Shown: one piece after another, positions 8,604 to 17,162 of the stretch
Layout of the letters: every line of letters starts with the position of its first letter
Numbering within the stretch: the first letter of the stretch is position 1
NCBI RefSeq assembly: GCF_029360725.1
Contig: NZ_JARKMY010000002.1
Span: 434,001 to 498,000, forward strand
Length of the DNA stretch: 64,000 nucleotides
From: Chryseolinea sp. H1M3-3
GTDB lineage: Bacteria > Bacteroidota > Bacteroidia > Cytophagales > Cyclobacteriaceae
Reading direction: 5' to 3'
Notes under the pieces: generated by a model
The model's database searches: none
What the model was told of the DNA's origin: nothing
What the model saw: the letters and a program-made list of their open reading frames with translations, nothing else
Program-made: the position numbers and the translations under genes

Positions 8604-9527
8604 TTAAAGTGATGCCTGAGATTTTGTTGTATCCGCTTTTTCCGTAGGCGGTGTAAATATTTCACCTTGTGGGCCTTTTGCGTTTTCGGGATTAGTACCT
8701 TTTAAACTCATTACAAAAAAGGTTACATCTCGTACGTCCTCTGGTTTCATTGATTTTCCCCATGCAGGCATTCCTTTTTCGACTACGCCGTTTTTAATTG
8801 TCGCGAAAACATTCTTAATATCGCCGCCGTGCAGCCAATAGGCATCCGTTAAATTCGGCCCAATGTTATTACCACCGCCATCATTGCGGTGACATGAGCC
8901 GCAGCTGTTGTTCATGAACACGGATTTTCCTTTTTCTATCAACGCTGCATCTTGCGTGAATACAAGCGTGTTTTCGTCGATGACGGTTTCCGGGCGTGCA
9001 GCTTTAATGCGTCGGGCTTGTTCTTCAGCTTGCGCTAATTCATTTTGATATTCCTCCTGCGAAAGAGGAAGACTGTGCATAAAATGAAATACAATGATGT
9101 ACACGACAGACCAACCAATCGTTCCATAAAAAAGCCATGTCCACCACGGCGGTAGGTGATTGTCCAGCTCCCTTATACCATCATAGTTATGATCGAGCTC
9201 GATATTTTTTTCTTCCGTTACAGGAACCGATGCATTCAGACGTTGTACCAACTTTGACCACCAGGATGGTTTTGGAACATAAGCCTTTCCGAGCTTTTGA
9301 GCTTTTTCTTTTTCCGCCTGCCCTGCGAGCGTGTTCAACACTTTAACGAGGTATATACCTACCGTTGCAGTTATAATTGCTGTAATTGTGAGAAAGGTTA
9401 CTACCAAATAAAAGGGCAATAACGGATCATTGATGGGATCATCCCAAAAAGATTTTTCAGCAACTTCTTGAGCAAACGCAGGAGCAGCAGCGCTAAAAAT
9501 TATTATCGAAAACAATACTTTTTTCAT
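8604..9527 (-). CDS. ccoP: cbb3-type cytochrome c oxidase subunit CcoP with one haem c
   Basis: The 307-residue protein has an N-terminal signal-like segment, two membrane helices separated by a cytoplasmic stretch, the CcoP signature DNHLPPWWTWLFYGTI, and a C-terminal cytochrome c domain with CGSCH and a Met ligand in KGMPAWG. Only one CxxCH is present, whereas classical proteobacterial CcoP has two; single-haem CcoP occurs in Bacteroidota. It passes electrons from periplasmic carriers to the oxidase core. The gene lies between ccoQ (eight bases) and ccoG. Confidence 0.92.
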   Translation of the reverse strand: MKKVLFSIIIFSAAAPAFAQEVAEKSFWDDPINDPLLPFYLVVTFLTITAIITATVGIYLVKVLNTLAGQAEKEKAQKLGKAYVPKPSWWSKLVQRLNASVPVTEEKNIELDHNYDGIRELDNHLPPWWTWLFYGTIGWSVVYIIVFHFMHSLPLSQEEYQNELAQAEEQARRIKAARPETVIDENTLVFTQDAALIEKGKSVFMNNSCGSCHRNDGGGNNIGPNLTDAYWLHGGDIKNVFATIKNGVVEKGMPAWGKSMKPEDVRDVTFFVMSLKGTNPENAKGPQGEIFTPPTEKADTTKSQASL

Positions 9528-9535
9528 AACATCAA

Positions 9536-9733
9536 TTATTTAATCGTCCTGTTTCTTTCATTCTCGTCCTTGCTATCGTCCGTGAGCGGCATTGATTTCA
9601 TTTTATCGATAAGCTTCTTGTCTGTTGTGAATACCCACCACAGAAGTCCAATGAAAAAGGCAAAAAAGATTATAAAGGAAATGACCGGCCATATGGCTAT
9701 GTTGTCAATACCCTGGAGAACATTTTTATACAT
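9536..9733 (-). CDS. ccoQ: Small membrane subunit CcoQ of cbb3 oxidase
   Basis: The 65-residue protein has one hydrophobic helix (about residues 14-37, ending GLLWWVF) followed by a charged cytoplasmic tail, as in CcoQ, a small stabilising subunit of cbb3 oxidase. Sequence conservation in this family is low, so the call rests on size, topology and position between ccoNO (21 bases upstream) and ccoP (eight bases downstream). Confidence 0.8.
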   Translation of the reverse strand: MYKNVLQGIDNIAIWPVISFIIFFAFFIGLLWWVFTTDKKLIDKMKSMPLTDDSKDENERNRTIK

Positions 9734-9754
9734 GATGAATAATTTTAATAGTTT

Positions 9755-11884
9755 CTATTGACCGGCGAGCTTTTCACCTTTGATGTCTTGTCCTAATCGT
9801 TGCAGGTAAGCAATCAATGCAATGATTTCCGCATCGTCGGGTACTTCAATACCATCGGCCTTTAAGGTACCAGCGATTTCTCCTGCTTGTTTTTCCAGAT
9901 CATTGTTTGCCTGGCTTTCATAATTGGCAGCGTAGGGTACGCCAATTGTTCTCAGTGCACTTATCTTTCCTGGCGTTTGATCTTTGTTAATAATTTGTTC
10001 AAATAACCAGGGGTAAGCGGGCATAATCGATCCGGTTGATACTGCATCAGGTGCTAGCATATGATTGTAGTGCCAGCTATTGGAATATTTTCCACCGATG
10101 CGGTGCAGATCTGGCCCTGTACGTTTTGATCCCCAAAGAAACGGATGATCATAAACAAACTCGCCAGCTTTTGAATATTCTCCATAGCGCTCCGTTTCAG
10201 AACGGAAAGGTCTAACCATTTGTGTGTGACAGTTTACGCAACCTTCACGTATGTAAATGTCGCGGCCGTGAAGCTCAAGTGGCGTATATGGCTTTACACT
10301 TGATATGGTCGGCACATTTGATTTTATCAGGAAAGTTGGAATCATCTCGATGATACCGCCGATAAGTATTGCTACTAACGTTAAAACTGTAAATAGTACA
10401 GGTTTATGTTCCAATACGCGGTGATGCCATCCGGCATTTCTTGCAGCCACATATTCTTTCATCAAAGGTGCTGCTTCCGCTTCTTCATTGGCAACAAAGT
10501 TTCCTGCATAGGCAGTCTTGATAAGATTATAAGTCATTATAATAGCACCGGTCAGATAGAACGCGCCACCGATCGCACGTAAACCATGAAGAGGGAGAAT
10601 CTGAACAGTTGTTTCTAAGAAATTTTTGTATACAAGAAAACCTTCCGCATTAAATTCTTTCCACATTAAACTCTGAACAACACCAGATACGTACATGGGC
10701 AGCGCATAGAAAATGATACCTAGTGTACCTAACCAAAAGTGTGTGTTGGCCAGCTTAGTGGAATAAAGTGTTGTCTTCCACATCCGTGGTACAGCCCAAT
10801 ACAACATTGCGAAAATCAGGAATCCATTCCAGCCTAATCCCCCAACGTGAACGTGAGCTACGATCCAGTCAGTGAAGTGAGCTATAGCATTAACATTTTT
10901 TAGAGATAACAGCGGTCCTTCCAGCGTAGCCATACCGTATGCGGTAATGGCGACTACCATAAATTTCAAAACAGGATCTTCACGTACACGGTCCCAGGCA
11001 CCACGAAGGGTCATTAATCCATTAAGCATACCACCCCATGATGGTGCAATCAGCATAATAGAAAAAACCACACCAAGTGACTGCGCCCAGTCAGGAAGTG
11101 AAGTATAAAGCAAATGGTGAGGACCGGCCCAGATATAAATGAATATTAGTGACCAAAAGTGAATGATGGAAAGACGATAAGAATACACCGGCCTGTTAGC
11201 AGCCTTGGGCAGGAAGTAATACATGAGTCCGAGGAACGGCGTGGTGAGGAAGAATGCAACGGCATTGTGACCATACCACCATTGTACCAATGCATCTTGC
11301 ACCCCGGCATACCATGAGTAACTTTTAAATGCCGTTACCGGCATTTCGAATGAATTGACAACGTGCAATACCGCTACCGTTACGAAGGTTGCGATATAAA
11401 ACCAGATGGCTACATACATGTGGCGCTCTCGGCGTTTTATAATTGTGCCGATCATGTTCCATCCAAAAACTACCCAGATAATGGTAATGGCGATGTCGAT
11501 CGGCCACTCCAGTTCAGCATACTCTTTAGAGGTTGTCATCCCCAGCGGAAGTGTAATGGCCGCAGCAACAATAATTAATTGCCATCCCCAGAAATGGATC
11601 CAGCTTAATGTATCGCTAAACATCCTGGTTTTAAGCAAACGCTGCATGGAGTAATACACACCAGCAAACATCGCATTGCCCACAAAAGCAAAAATGATGG
11701 CGTTCGTGTGAAGCGGTCGAATTCGCCCAAATGTTGTGTACTGTGTGTCAAAGTTAAAGATCGGATAGACCAGTTGGATCGCCGCAGTCAATCCTACCAG
11801 CATCCCTACCAATCCAAAAATGACTGTAGCAATCATAAACGCCTTGACAATCTTGTTGTCGTAGCTGAATTTTTCTAATTCCAT
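9755..11884 (-). CDS. ccoNO: cbb3-type cytochrome c oxidase, fused CcoN-CcoO catalytic and mono-haem subunits
   Basis: The 709-residue protein fuses the 12-helix CcoN oxidase core (about residues 1-475) to CcoO (about 505-709). CcoN shows the haem-copper histidines in RPLHTNAIIFAF, WYGHNAVAFF, AGPHHLLYT and DWIVAHVHVGG; CcoO shows the haem c site CVNCHTQMVRPFRSE. The complex reduces oxygen with high affinity and pumps protons in the inner membrane. Fusion of the two subunits is usual in this phylum. It heads the operon ccoNO-ccoQ-ccoP-ccoG-ccoH-safE; an FNR-type dyad at 11970-11983 lies 55 bp from a TACTTTTA -7 box, so it should respond to oxygen limitation. Confidence 0.96.
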   Translation of the reverse strand: MELEKFSYDNKIVKAFMIATVIFGLVGMLVGLTAAIQLVYPIFNFDTQYTTFGRIRPLHTNAIIFAFVGNAMFAGVYYSMQRLLKTRMFSDTLSWIHFWGWQLIIVAAAITLPLGMTTSKEYAELEWPIDIAITIIWVVFGWNMIGTIIKRRERHMYVAIWFYIATFVTVAVLHVVNSFEMPVTAFKSYSWYAGVQDALVQWWYGHNAVAFFLTTPFLGLMYYFLPKAANRPVYSYRLSIIHFWSLIFIYIWAGPHHLLYTSLPDWAQSLGVVFSIMLIAPSWGGMLNGLMTLRGAWDRVREDPVLKFMVVAITAYGMATLEGPLLSLKNVNAIAHFTDWIVAHVHVGGLGWNGFLIFAMLYWAVPRMWKTTLYSTKLANTHFWLGTLGIIFYALPMYVSGVVQSLMWKEFNAEGFLVYKNFLETTVQILPLHGLRAIGGAFYLTGAIIMTYNLIKTAYAGNFVANEEAEAAPLMKEYVAARNAGWHHRVLEHKPVLFTVLTLVAILIGGIIEMIPTFLIKSNVPTISSVKPYTPLELHGRDIYIREGCVNCHTQMVRPFRSETERYGEYSKAGEFVYDHPFLWGSKRTGPDLHRIGGKYSNSWHYNHMLAPDAVSTGSIMPAYPWLFEQIINKDQTPGKISALRTIGVPYAANYESQANNDLEKQAGEIAGTLKADGIEVPDDAEIIALIAYLQRLGQDIKGEKLAGQ

Positions 11885-11917
11885 AGTTAATGGGTTATCA
11901 CCAAAAATTTTACGGGA

Positions 11918-11983
11918 TAAAAGTAGATCGGAAGTGAAAATTGAAACATGACATGCCTTAGAACGGGAACTGATTTTTGTCAG
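11918..11983 (-). promoter_or_regulatory. FNR-type dyad CTGATTTTTGTCAG (11970-11983) with -7 box TACTTTTA (11918-11925), cco operon
   Basis: The dyad (centre 11976.5; the palindrome extends to 16 bases, ACTGA...TCAGT) lies exactly 55 bp from the centre of TACTTTTA, which matches the -7 consensus TAnnTTTG in all but the last position. Transcription would start about 30 bases before ccoNO, with the dyad near -62. Confidence 0.7.
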
Positions 11984-12005
11984 TGATACAGAAAAAGCGG
12001 ATGTT

Positions 12006-13076
12006 CTAGCTCAGAAAAATTTTGAAAGTAGTTCCTTTTCCTACATCACTCTGTACATCAATTTTTCCACCGAGGGATTCAACTTGATTTTTGGTAATGA
12101 AAAGACCAATGCCGCGGGCATCTTTATTTCCATGGAAGGTTTTATGCAGACCGAACAGTTGTTTACCGTATTTTTTTAAATCGATTCCCAGCCCATTATC
12201 AGATATTTCCAATACAAGTCGGTCTTCATGGTAAGCAGCATTCAGCGTGATGACAGGCTTGCGCCTGGGATCACTGTATTTTAAGCTGTTGGACATGAAG
12301 TTCAACAGGATGCTCTCCAAATATGCGGGATTGTAGTACAAATTAATTTCTTCGGATACATTGTTATTGATCGTGGCACTTTTCGCATTAATATCACCCA
12401 CCAAAATTTCTGATGTCTTTATGATGTATTTCTTAAGATTGAGTGTTTCTTTATTGATAGTGGAATTCGCTTGCATCGAAGCTACTTCGTTCAGATTTTT
12501 TATCGTCTCCGTAAGTCCTAAGGAAATAGCTTTTAAATGCGTCATAATGTCCTTCTTCTCTTTTAAGGTTGATGCGTTTTCAAGAAACTCTAACATCACT
12601 TTTAAATTGCTTGCATGGGATCGTAAGTTGTGAGAAACAATATGAGCAAAATTTAAAAGTCGATCGTTTTGTGCGCTGCATAAAATCTGTTGGTTTTTTA
12701 ATTGATCCATGATTTCTTTTTTTTCCGATACATCACGAATCGCGGCTGAAATAAATAATTGATCATCGATTGACACCGGACTCAAGCTGATCTCAGCGAT
12801 GAATTCACTGCCATCTTTCCGTTTGGCAACGAGTTCCATTCCCTTTCCCATTTCCCGGGGATGTGCATTGTTCACAAACGCGGCCCGATGACCTCGATGC
12901 TTTTCTGAAAGCGAATTTGGAATCAAGGATTCAATTTCCATTCCGGTAAATTCCTCATCACCATAACCAAACATTTTTTTTGCGAGAATATTAAAATGTG
13001 TAATTAAGCCTTTCTGATTTACAACAACGATGGCGTCAGGAGCAGATTCAAAAATTGTCTTAAACAATGCCTTCAT
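12006..13076 (-). CDS. PAS-domain sensor histidine kinase
   Basis: The 356-residue soluble kinase has one PAS domain (about residues 5-120), a His-box helix with NFAHIVSHNLRSH (probable phospho-acceptor His149) and a C-terminal ATPase domain with SDNGLGID and GIGLFITK. The PAS domain resembles that of the kinase at 3601 and keeps a His (His60) at the FixL haem-ligand position, but the residue 20 further on is Met80 instead of Arg. No response regulator is adjacent, so it is an orphan or works with the regulator at 4857. An FNR-type dyad lies upstream at 13173-13186, so its own synthesis may be oxygen-controlled. The gene sits between the cco operon and ric. Confidence 0.87.
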   Translation of the reverse strand: MKALFKTIFESAPDAIVVVNQKGLITHFNILAKKMFGYGDEEFTGMEIESLIPNSLSEKHRGHRAAFVNNAHPREMGKGMELVAKRKDGSEFIAEISLSPVSIDDQLFISAAIRDVSEKKEIMDQLKNQQILCSAQNDRLLNFAHIVSHNLRSHASNLKVMLEFLENASTLKEKKDIMTHLKAISLGLTETIKNLNEVASMQANSTINKETLNLKKYIIKTSEILVGDINAKSATINNNVSEEINLYYNPAYLESILLNFMSNSLKYSDPRRKPVITLNAAYHEDRLVLEISDNGLGIDLKKYGKQLFGLHKTFHGNKDARGIGLFITKNQVESLGGKIDVQSDVGKGTTFKIFLS

Positions 13077-13172
13077 AAAAAAAAATATCCTGTTGCGCTT
13101 AGGTATAGAGTTATGTCAAAATAAGTTAGACTCAAAAATGAATGTTCAACTTGAGTTTTGTTAGCCTGGAAA

Positions 13173-13186
13173 CTGATTTTTATCAG
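13173..13186 (-). promoter_or_regulatory. FNR-type dyad CTGATTTTTATCAG upstream of the second PAS kinase
   Basis: A perfect inverted repeat (16 bases if the flanking A and T are counted), centred 103 bases before the kinase start. At the 55-bp distance only a poor -7 match (TAACTTAT) is found; TTATTTTG at 59 bp is a better box but off-register. The dyad is clear, the exact promoter is not. Confidence 0.55.
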
Positions 13187-13390
13187 TCTTTATTTTTTAG
13201 TTCACAGATATAACGGTGCCCTTTTAGTTATCGTTCGGCTTATGTGATAAAAGTATTTATCGTGGAAAAACAGGCGTTGGATTCTTGCTTCGCTTTGATA
13301 TAATTTTTTAAGAGATGCAATCTGTTTGTATTTCCTAATGGATGTTTGAACCACGTCTCTCAGTGTTTGGAAAGCTGTTTTTGGGAGGTT

Positions 13391-13434
13391 ATGATTTGAA
13401 TCATAAGAGAAAAAATACACGGAACATAAATTTG
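13391..13434 (+). promoter_or_regulatory. FNR-type dyad ATGATTTGAATCAT (13391-13404) with perfect -7 box TAAATTTG (13427-13434), ric operon
   Basis: The dyad extends to TTATGATTTGAATCATAA. The -7 box TAAATTTG matches TAnnTTTG exactly and its centre lies 33 bp from the dyad centre, placing the dyad near -40 (class II position). The predicted transcript starts about 16 bases before the ric start codon. Confidence 0.8.
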
Positions 13435-13454
13435 ATGAAACAAAACATATTTCT

Positions 13455-14177
13455 ATGAGCGCACCAACAAATAATTCCCTAGAAGGTCCTACCGTTGCCG
13501 AACTTGCTGTTGCATATCCTTCGGCATTATCCGTATTTGAAAAATACAATATTGATTATTGTTGTGGCGGACACCGTAGTCTTGAAGAGGCTTGTTTGAG
13601 AATCGGATTGAATCCTTTGAAAGTCAAACAAGAGATTGAGCAAACGAAAGGAGCGGATATTTCGCAAGCATTTCGTCCGGAGCGATGGAGTTCATCGCTG
13701 TTGATAGATTTTATTGTTCAAAATCATCATAGTTTTGTAGAGGATGCAATCCCTGAGATCCAGGCATTACTTGATAAGGTATGTGCTGCGCACGGAAGTG
13801 ATACCCTCGAGTTGCTTTCTATCCGCGAAGACTTTTCGGATCTCGCTGAAGAACTAACCAGTCACATGAAAAAAGAAGAGTTTGTGTTATTTCCTGCTAT
13901 TAAAAGATTGGAATCACAAATGCATGCGGATCATCCACTTGCTGGTGCTATTCAATCTCCGATATCAGCCATGGAACACGAACATGACCATGCCGGTGAT
14001 TTGATAAAACGAATAAGAACACTTTCACAAAACTATACACCTCCAGATTTTGCCTGCCCAACATTTCAGATAACATACAAAAAGCTTCGTGAATTTGACA
14101 ACGATCTGACGCGTCACATTCATTTAGAAAATAACATTCTATTTAAAAGAATGAAGAACAGAGAAATTTTAGGGTAG
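13455..14177 (+). CDS. ric: Iron-sulfur cluster repair di-iron protein (RIC/ScdA/YtfE family)
   Basis: The 240-residue protein has the DUF542/ScdA N-terminal domain (about 8-65) with the Cys pair in IDYCCGGHRS, followed by a hemerythrin-like domain (about 85-235) with the expected di-iron histidines and glutamates (QNHHSFVEDAIPE, SHMKKEEFVLFP, MEHEHDHAGD, RHIHLENNILF). RIC proteins restore Fe-S clusters damaged by NO or oxidants and can reduce NO. An FNR-type dyad with a perfect -7 box lies directly upstream at class II spacing. The B12-dependent ribonucleotide reductase gene follows after 21 bases, so the two are probably co-transcribed. Confidence 0.93.
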   Translation: MSAPTNNSLEGPTVAELAVAYPSALSVFEKYNIDYCCGGHRSLEEACLRIGLNPLKVKQEIEQTKGADISQAFRPERWSSSLLIDFIVQNHHSFVEDAIPEIQALLDKVCAAHGSDTLELLSIREDFSDLAEELTSHMKKEEFVLFPAIKRLESQMHADHPLAGAIQSPISAMEHEHDHAGDLIKRIRTLSQNYTPPDFACPTFQITYKKLREFDNDLTRHIHLENNILFKRMKNREILG

Positions 14178-14198
14178 CAGCATTTAATATTTTTTCGA

Positions 14199-16049
14199 AT
14201 GGAACTTAATCAGCAAATCCTCAGCGATTTGATTATCCACATGAAATATTCTAGGTACATTCCGGAACTGGAACGGAGAGAATTGTGGCCGGAAATCTGT
14301 GAACGGTATGCCTCAATGTTAATCAATCGTTATCCCGCACTTGAGACAGACATTCGAAGACAGCTTCAATTTGTTCTCGATAAGCATGTGTTACCATCTA
14401 TGCGTGCCATGCAGTTTGCTGGTGTGGCCATCGAAAGAAATAATAGCCGCATTTATAATTGTGCCTATATGCCTGTTGATGATATTCGTGCATTCTCGGA
14501 GGCGATGTTTTTACTATTGGGCGGCACGGGTGTTGGTTTTTCGGTACAGACAGATCATGTAGAACAACTTCCCTCCATTAACAAAGCCACGAAGCGTAGA
14601 AGGTTTTTGGTTGGCGATAGCTTGGAGGGATGGGCAGACTGCATAAAAGTGTTGATGAAAGGGTACTTTGGAGTTAGTGATTACATTCCTGATTTTGATT
14701 ATTCAGACATACGTCCTAAGGGTGCACGTCTCGTTACGGCAGGCGGAAAAGCACCGGGGCCTGAGCCTTTGAAGATTTGTGTTGCTCATGTGTCGGCGAT
14801 ACTTGATAGAAAAAAAGACGGAGAAAAATTGACGTCTCTGGAGTGCCACGACATCATGTGTCACATTGCGAATGCGGTTCTGGCGGGCGGCATCCGGAGA
14901 TCGGCTATGATCTCACTTTTCTCTTTCGGCGATGAAGAGATGCTAACGTGTAAGTTCGGTAATTGGTGGGAGCTGAATGAGCAACGCGGCCGGGCGAACA
15001 ACTCTGTAGTATTACACAGAGAATCACAATCCAAAGAGGCTTTTTTTGAGCTTTGGAAAAAAATTGAACTTTCGGGATCAGGAGAACCGGGCTTCTATTT
15101 TACAAATCATCCAGACTGGGGAACGAATCCTTGCTGCGAGATAGCGTTAAGACCGTTCCAATTCTGTAATCTCTGTGAGATTAATGTTTCAGATATTGAA
15201 TCTCAGGAAGACCTCAACGCCCGGGCTGGAGCAGCTGCATTTTTTGGCACACTCCAGGCAGGCTTTACCAACTTTCATTACCTGCGGGAAATATGGAAGA
15301 CAACCACTGAGAGCGAAGCGTTGATTGGCGTAGGTATGACGGGCATAGCAAGTGGCAAGATCCTGGATAAGGATTTAAAGGAAGTAGCCGAAGTTGTTAA
15401 AAAAGTCAATCTTGAAATTTCAAAGCAGATTAACATTCAGTTTGCTGCGCGGTGTACAACAATTAAACCGTCTGGCACTTCGTCGATCGTATTGGGAACT
15501 TCTTCCGGGATTCACGCTTGGCACAATGACTATTACTTGCGACGTGTCAGGATCGGGAAAAATGAAGCTCTATATGAATACCTGAAAAACAACCACCCTG
15601 AATTAATTGAAGATGATCTATTAAATCCGCGCCAAGGGGCTATTCGCATTCCTCAGAGGGCTCCCGGAAACTCCATAGTCCGAAGTGAAAGTGTAATGCA
15701 GTTGTTGGAACGCATTAAGAAATTTAATACCGAGTGGGTGCGTAATGGGTATCGAAACGGAAGCAATGCAAACAATGTATCTGCAACTGTAAGCATTAAG
15801 AATGAAGATTGGCAAAAAGTGGGAACATGGATGTGGGAAAACAAAGCTTCATATAATGGACTGAGTGTTTTACCATTTGACAGCGGTAATTACATGCAGG
15901 CACCATTTGAGGATATTACACAGCAAGAATTTGAGATACTCGAAAAAAGCCTGCGCGCGTTAGATCTCGCCAACGTCATTGAAGCTGATGACTTGACAGA
16001 TTTACAAGCGGAGGCAGCTTGTGCGGGGGGTGCGTGTGCGATCGTATAA
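14199..16049 (+). CDS. nrdJ: Adenosylcobalamin-dependent (class II) ribonucleotide reductase
   Basis: The 616-residue protein has the ten-stranded reductase barrel with MRAMQFAG near the start, the Cys/Glu active-site segment NPCCEIALRPFQFCNL, the loop KPSGTSSIVLGTSSGIHAW typical of monomeric class II triphosphate reductases, and a C-terminal redox pair in CAGGACAIV (Cys608, Cys613). Class II enzymes make deoxynucleotides with or without oxygen, which fits the setting between ric and a CRP/FNR regulator under an FNR-type promoter. It is shorter than the Lactobacillus enzyme (about 740 residues). No cobalamin riboswitch is evident in the 21-base gap upstream. Confidence 0.9.
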   Translation: MELNQQILSDLIIHMKYSRYIPELERRELWPEICERYASMLINRYPALETDIRRQLQFVLDKHVLPSMRAMQFAGVAIERNNSRIYNCAYMPVDDIRAFSEAMFLLLGGTGVGFSVQTDHVEQLPSINKATKRRRFLVGDSLEGWADCIKVLMKGYFGVSDYIPDFDYSDIRPKGARLVTAGGKAPGPEPLKICVAHVSAILDRKKDGEKLTSLECHDIMCHIANAVLAGGIRRSAMISLFSFGDEEMLTCKFGNWWELNEQRGRANNSVVLHRESQSKEAFFELWKKIELSGSGEPGFYFTNHPDWGTNPCCEIALRPFQFCNLCEINVSDIESQEDLNARAGAAAFFGTLQAGFTNFHYLREIWKTTTESEALIGVGMTGIASGKILDKDLKEVAEVVKKVNLEISKQINIQFAARCTTIKPSGTSSIVLGTSSGIHAWHNDYYLRRVRIGKNEALYEYLKNNHPELIEDDLLNPRQGAIRIPQRAPGNSIVRSESVMQLLERIKKFNTEWVRNGYRNGSNANNVSATVSIKNEDWQKVGTWMWENKASYNGLSVLPFDSGNYMQAPFEDITQQEFEILEKSLRALDLANVIEADDLTDLQAEAACAGGACAIV

Positions 16050-16101
16050 CACCCACAGAAAGTCATATATTATTACTAATTTTCTCCGAAAAAGGAGGAA
16101 A

Positions 16102-16689
16102 GTGTTTCCATCTAAAACTCTAGAAAAGTATCACGCAAAGCTTGTGAGCCTTCGTAAAGATCAGCTTCTATGTCACGAAGGGGATGTGGCATCTGATTAT
16201 TTCCAGGTTGAATCCGGTTCTGTTAAAATGTACAGTGCAAATCAGGACGGACAGGAATTCATTCAAGGCATTTTTGGCCCTGGTGAAAGTTTTGGAGAGC
16301 CCGCACTTATCGGCAAATTTCCATATCCGGGAAGTGTAGGTGCCCTTGAACCCGCTAAAGTCTGGCGATTGCCTGGTGATTATTTTTTTCAGATGCTTAA
16401 AGAAAATTTTGAGCTGCACCTTAAGATGGATCAGGTTCTTTGTCAGCGATTACGCTACAAGTCCATGGTGCTTTCAGAGATTTCCAGTTACGAACCCGAA
16501 CACAGAATCCTTTCGTTGCTTAAATATTATAAATCTAAAAACAGTACAGGTTCGCCGGTGTTGATTCCCTATACTCGTCAGCAACTTGCTGACATGAGTG
16601 GATTAAGAGTAGAGACCGTTATAAGGACTGTGAAGAAAATGGAAAAGGAAAAGAAACTAAGCTTGGATGGTCGTAAAATCAGATTTTAG
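16102..16689 (+). CDS. CRP/FNR family transcriptional regulator
   Basis: With a GTG start at 16102 the product is 195 residues: a cNMP-binding-type barrel (about 10-115), a dimerisation helix and a winged helix. The recognition helix GLRVETVIRTV closely matches the Val-Glu-Thr-x-x-Arg pattern of FNR/DNR, which reads TGA half-sites. The N-terminal cysteines of an O2-sensing 4Fe-4S FNR are missing, so it is more like the NO-responsive DNR/NnrR type or is signal-free. AGGAGG lies at 16093-16098, only three bases before the GTG. A longer frame from 16021 would overlap nrdJ by 29 bases and adds a non-family N-terminus. It is probably the third gene of the ric operon and hence autoregulated. Confidence 0.85.
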   Translation: MFPSKTLEKYHAKLVSLRKDQLLCHEGDVASDYFQVESGSVKMYSANQDGQEFIQGIFGPGESFGEPALIGKFPYPGSVGALEPAKVWRLPGDYFFQMLKENFELHLKMDQVLCQRLRYKSMVLSEISSYEPEHRILSLLKYYKSKNSTGSPVLIPYTRQQLADMSGLRVETVIRTVKKMEKEKKLSLDGRKIRF

Positions 16690-16733
16690 TTCGAGCTGTT
16701 AATAGACTGTTTCTACGCATTTGGAAGCTAAAT

Positions 16734-17078
16734 TCAGCATTCTACCCAATTGATCTTTGATATGATTTCCTTTTCTGAAAATTGGTAAATATCAAAATCT
16801 GCATCACGCATGTAAGCGGCAACATCAACGTAAAGATAGTCTGTGTTATCAAAGCCTTGTGTTAATAACTTGACGCAAGATGAATTGCAATCATTAATAA
16901 AAATCATTTTCCTGCGGTGACCGCTTTCGTTACCATGCTGTAAAGAAAGTGCAGCAAGCGTGCCGATCTCACCAACCCCTATGTCGACGAGGTGAAGTGC
17001 GATTTTGTGTGAAAGTTTTTTATCGGTAAGTTTCGTTGTCCCCGAGCATAAAAAAATCAATGCCGTATTATGTTTCAT
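16734..17078 (-). CDS. Putative metal-binding protein of the DGC family
   Basis: The 114-residue protein has the layout of DGC-domain proteins: an N-terminal strand ending in a Cys motif (LIFLCSGTTK), a mid segment GVGEIGTLAALS, and a C-terminal pair of cysteines in INDCNSSCVKLLTQGF, where Asn-Asp-Cys replaces the eponymous Asp-Gly-Cys. Such proteins are predicted to bind zinc or another metal through these cysteines; their function is unknown. An FNR-type dyad at 17149-17162 lies 33 bp from TAACATTG (-7 box), so it is controlled like norB and ric. It lies downstream of, and on the same strand as, the 606-residue Cys-rich protein but appears to have its own promoter. Confidence 0.65.
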   Translation of the reverse strand: MKHNTALIFLCSGTTKLTDKKLSHKIALHLVDIGVGEIGTLAALSLQHGNESGHRRKMIFINDCNSSCVKLLTQGFDNTDYLYVDVAAYMRDADFDIYQFSEKEIISKINWVEC

Positions 17079-17118
17079 CCTGTAGAACTTTAAACATTCA
17101 AAAAATTCGTTTCAGGAG

Positions 17119-17162
17119 CAATGTTATGGAACTACACTTTCAATTCACATGACAAAAATCAG
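17119..17162 (-). promoter_or_regulatory. FNR-type dyad ATGACAAAAATCAG (17149-17162) with -7 box TAACATTG (17119-17126)
   Basis: Dyad centre and -7 centre are exactly 33 bp apart. TAACATTG differs from TAnnTTTG at one position. The dyad overlaps the stop codon (17159-17161) of the upstream gene. Confidence 0.65.

Larger units (their letters stand above)
13077..13454. other. Intergenic region between the PAS kinase and ric with two FNR-type dyads
   Basis: This 378-base gap between divergent genes has one dyad near each: 13173-13186 facing the kinase and 13391-13404 facing ric. The middle part (about 13200-13380) has no convincing gene; a minus-strand open frame there has no plausible start and overlaps ric. 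Confidence 0.6.

Noticed and set aside
13202-13549. Minus-strand open frame of 115 codons between the second kinase and ric
   Set aside because: It overlaps the ric coding start and its promoter on the other strand, has no plausible start and no family-like sequence.
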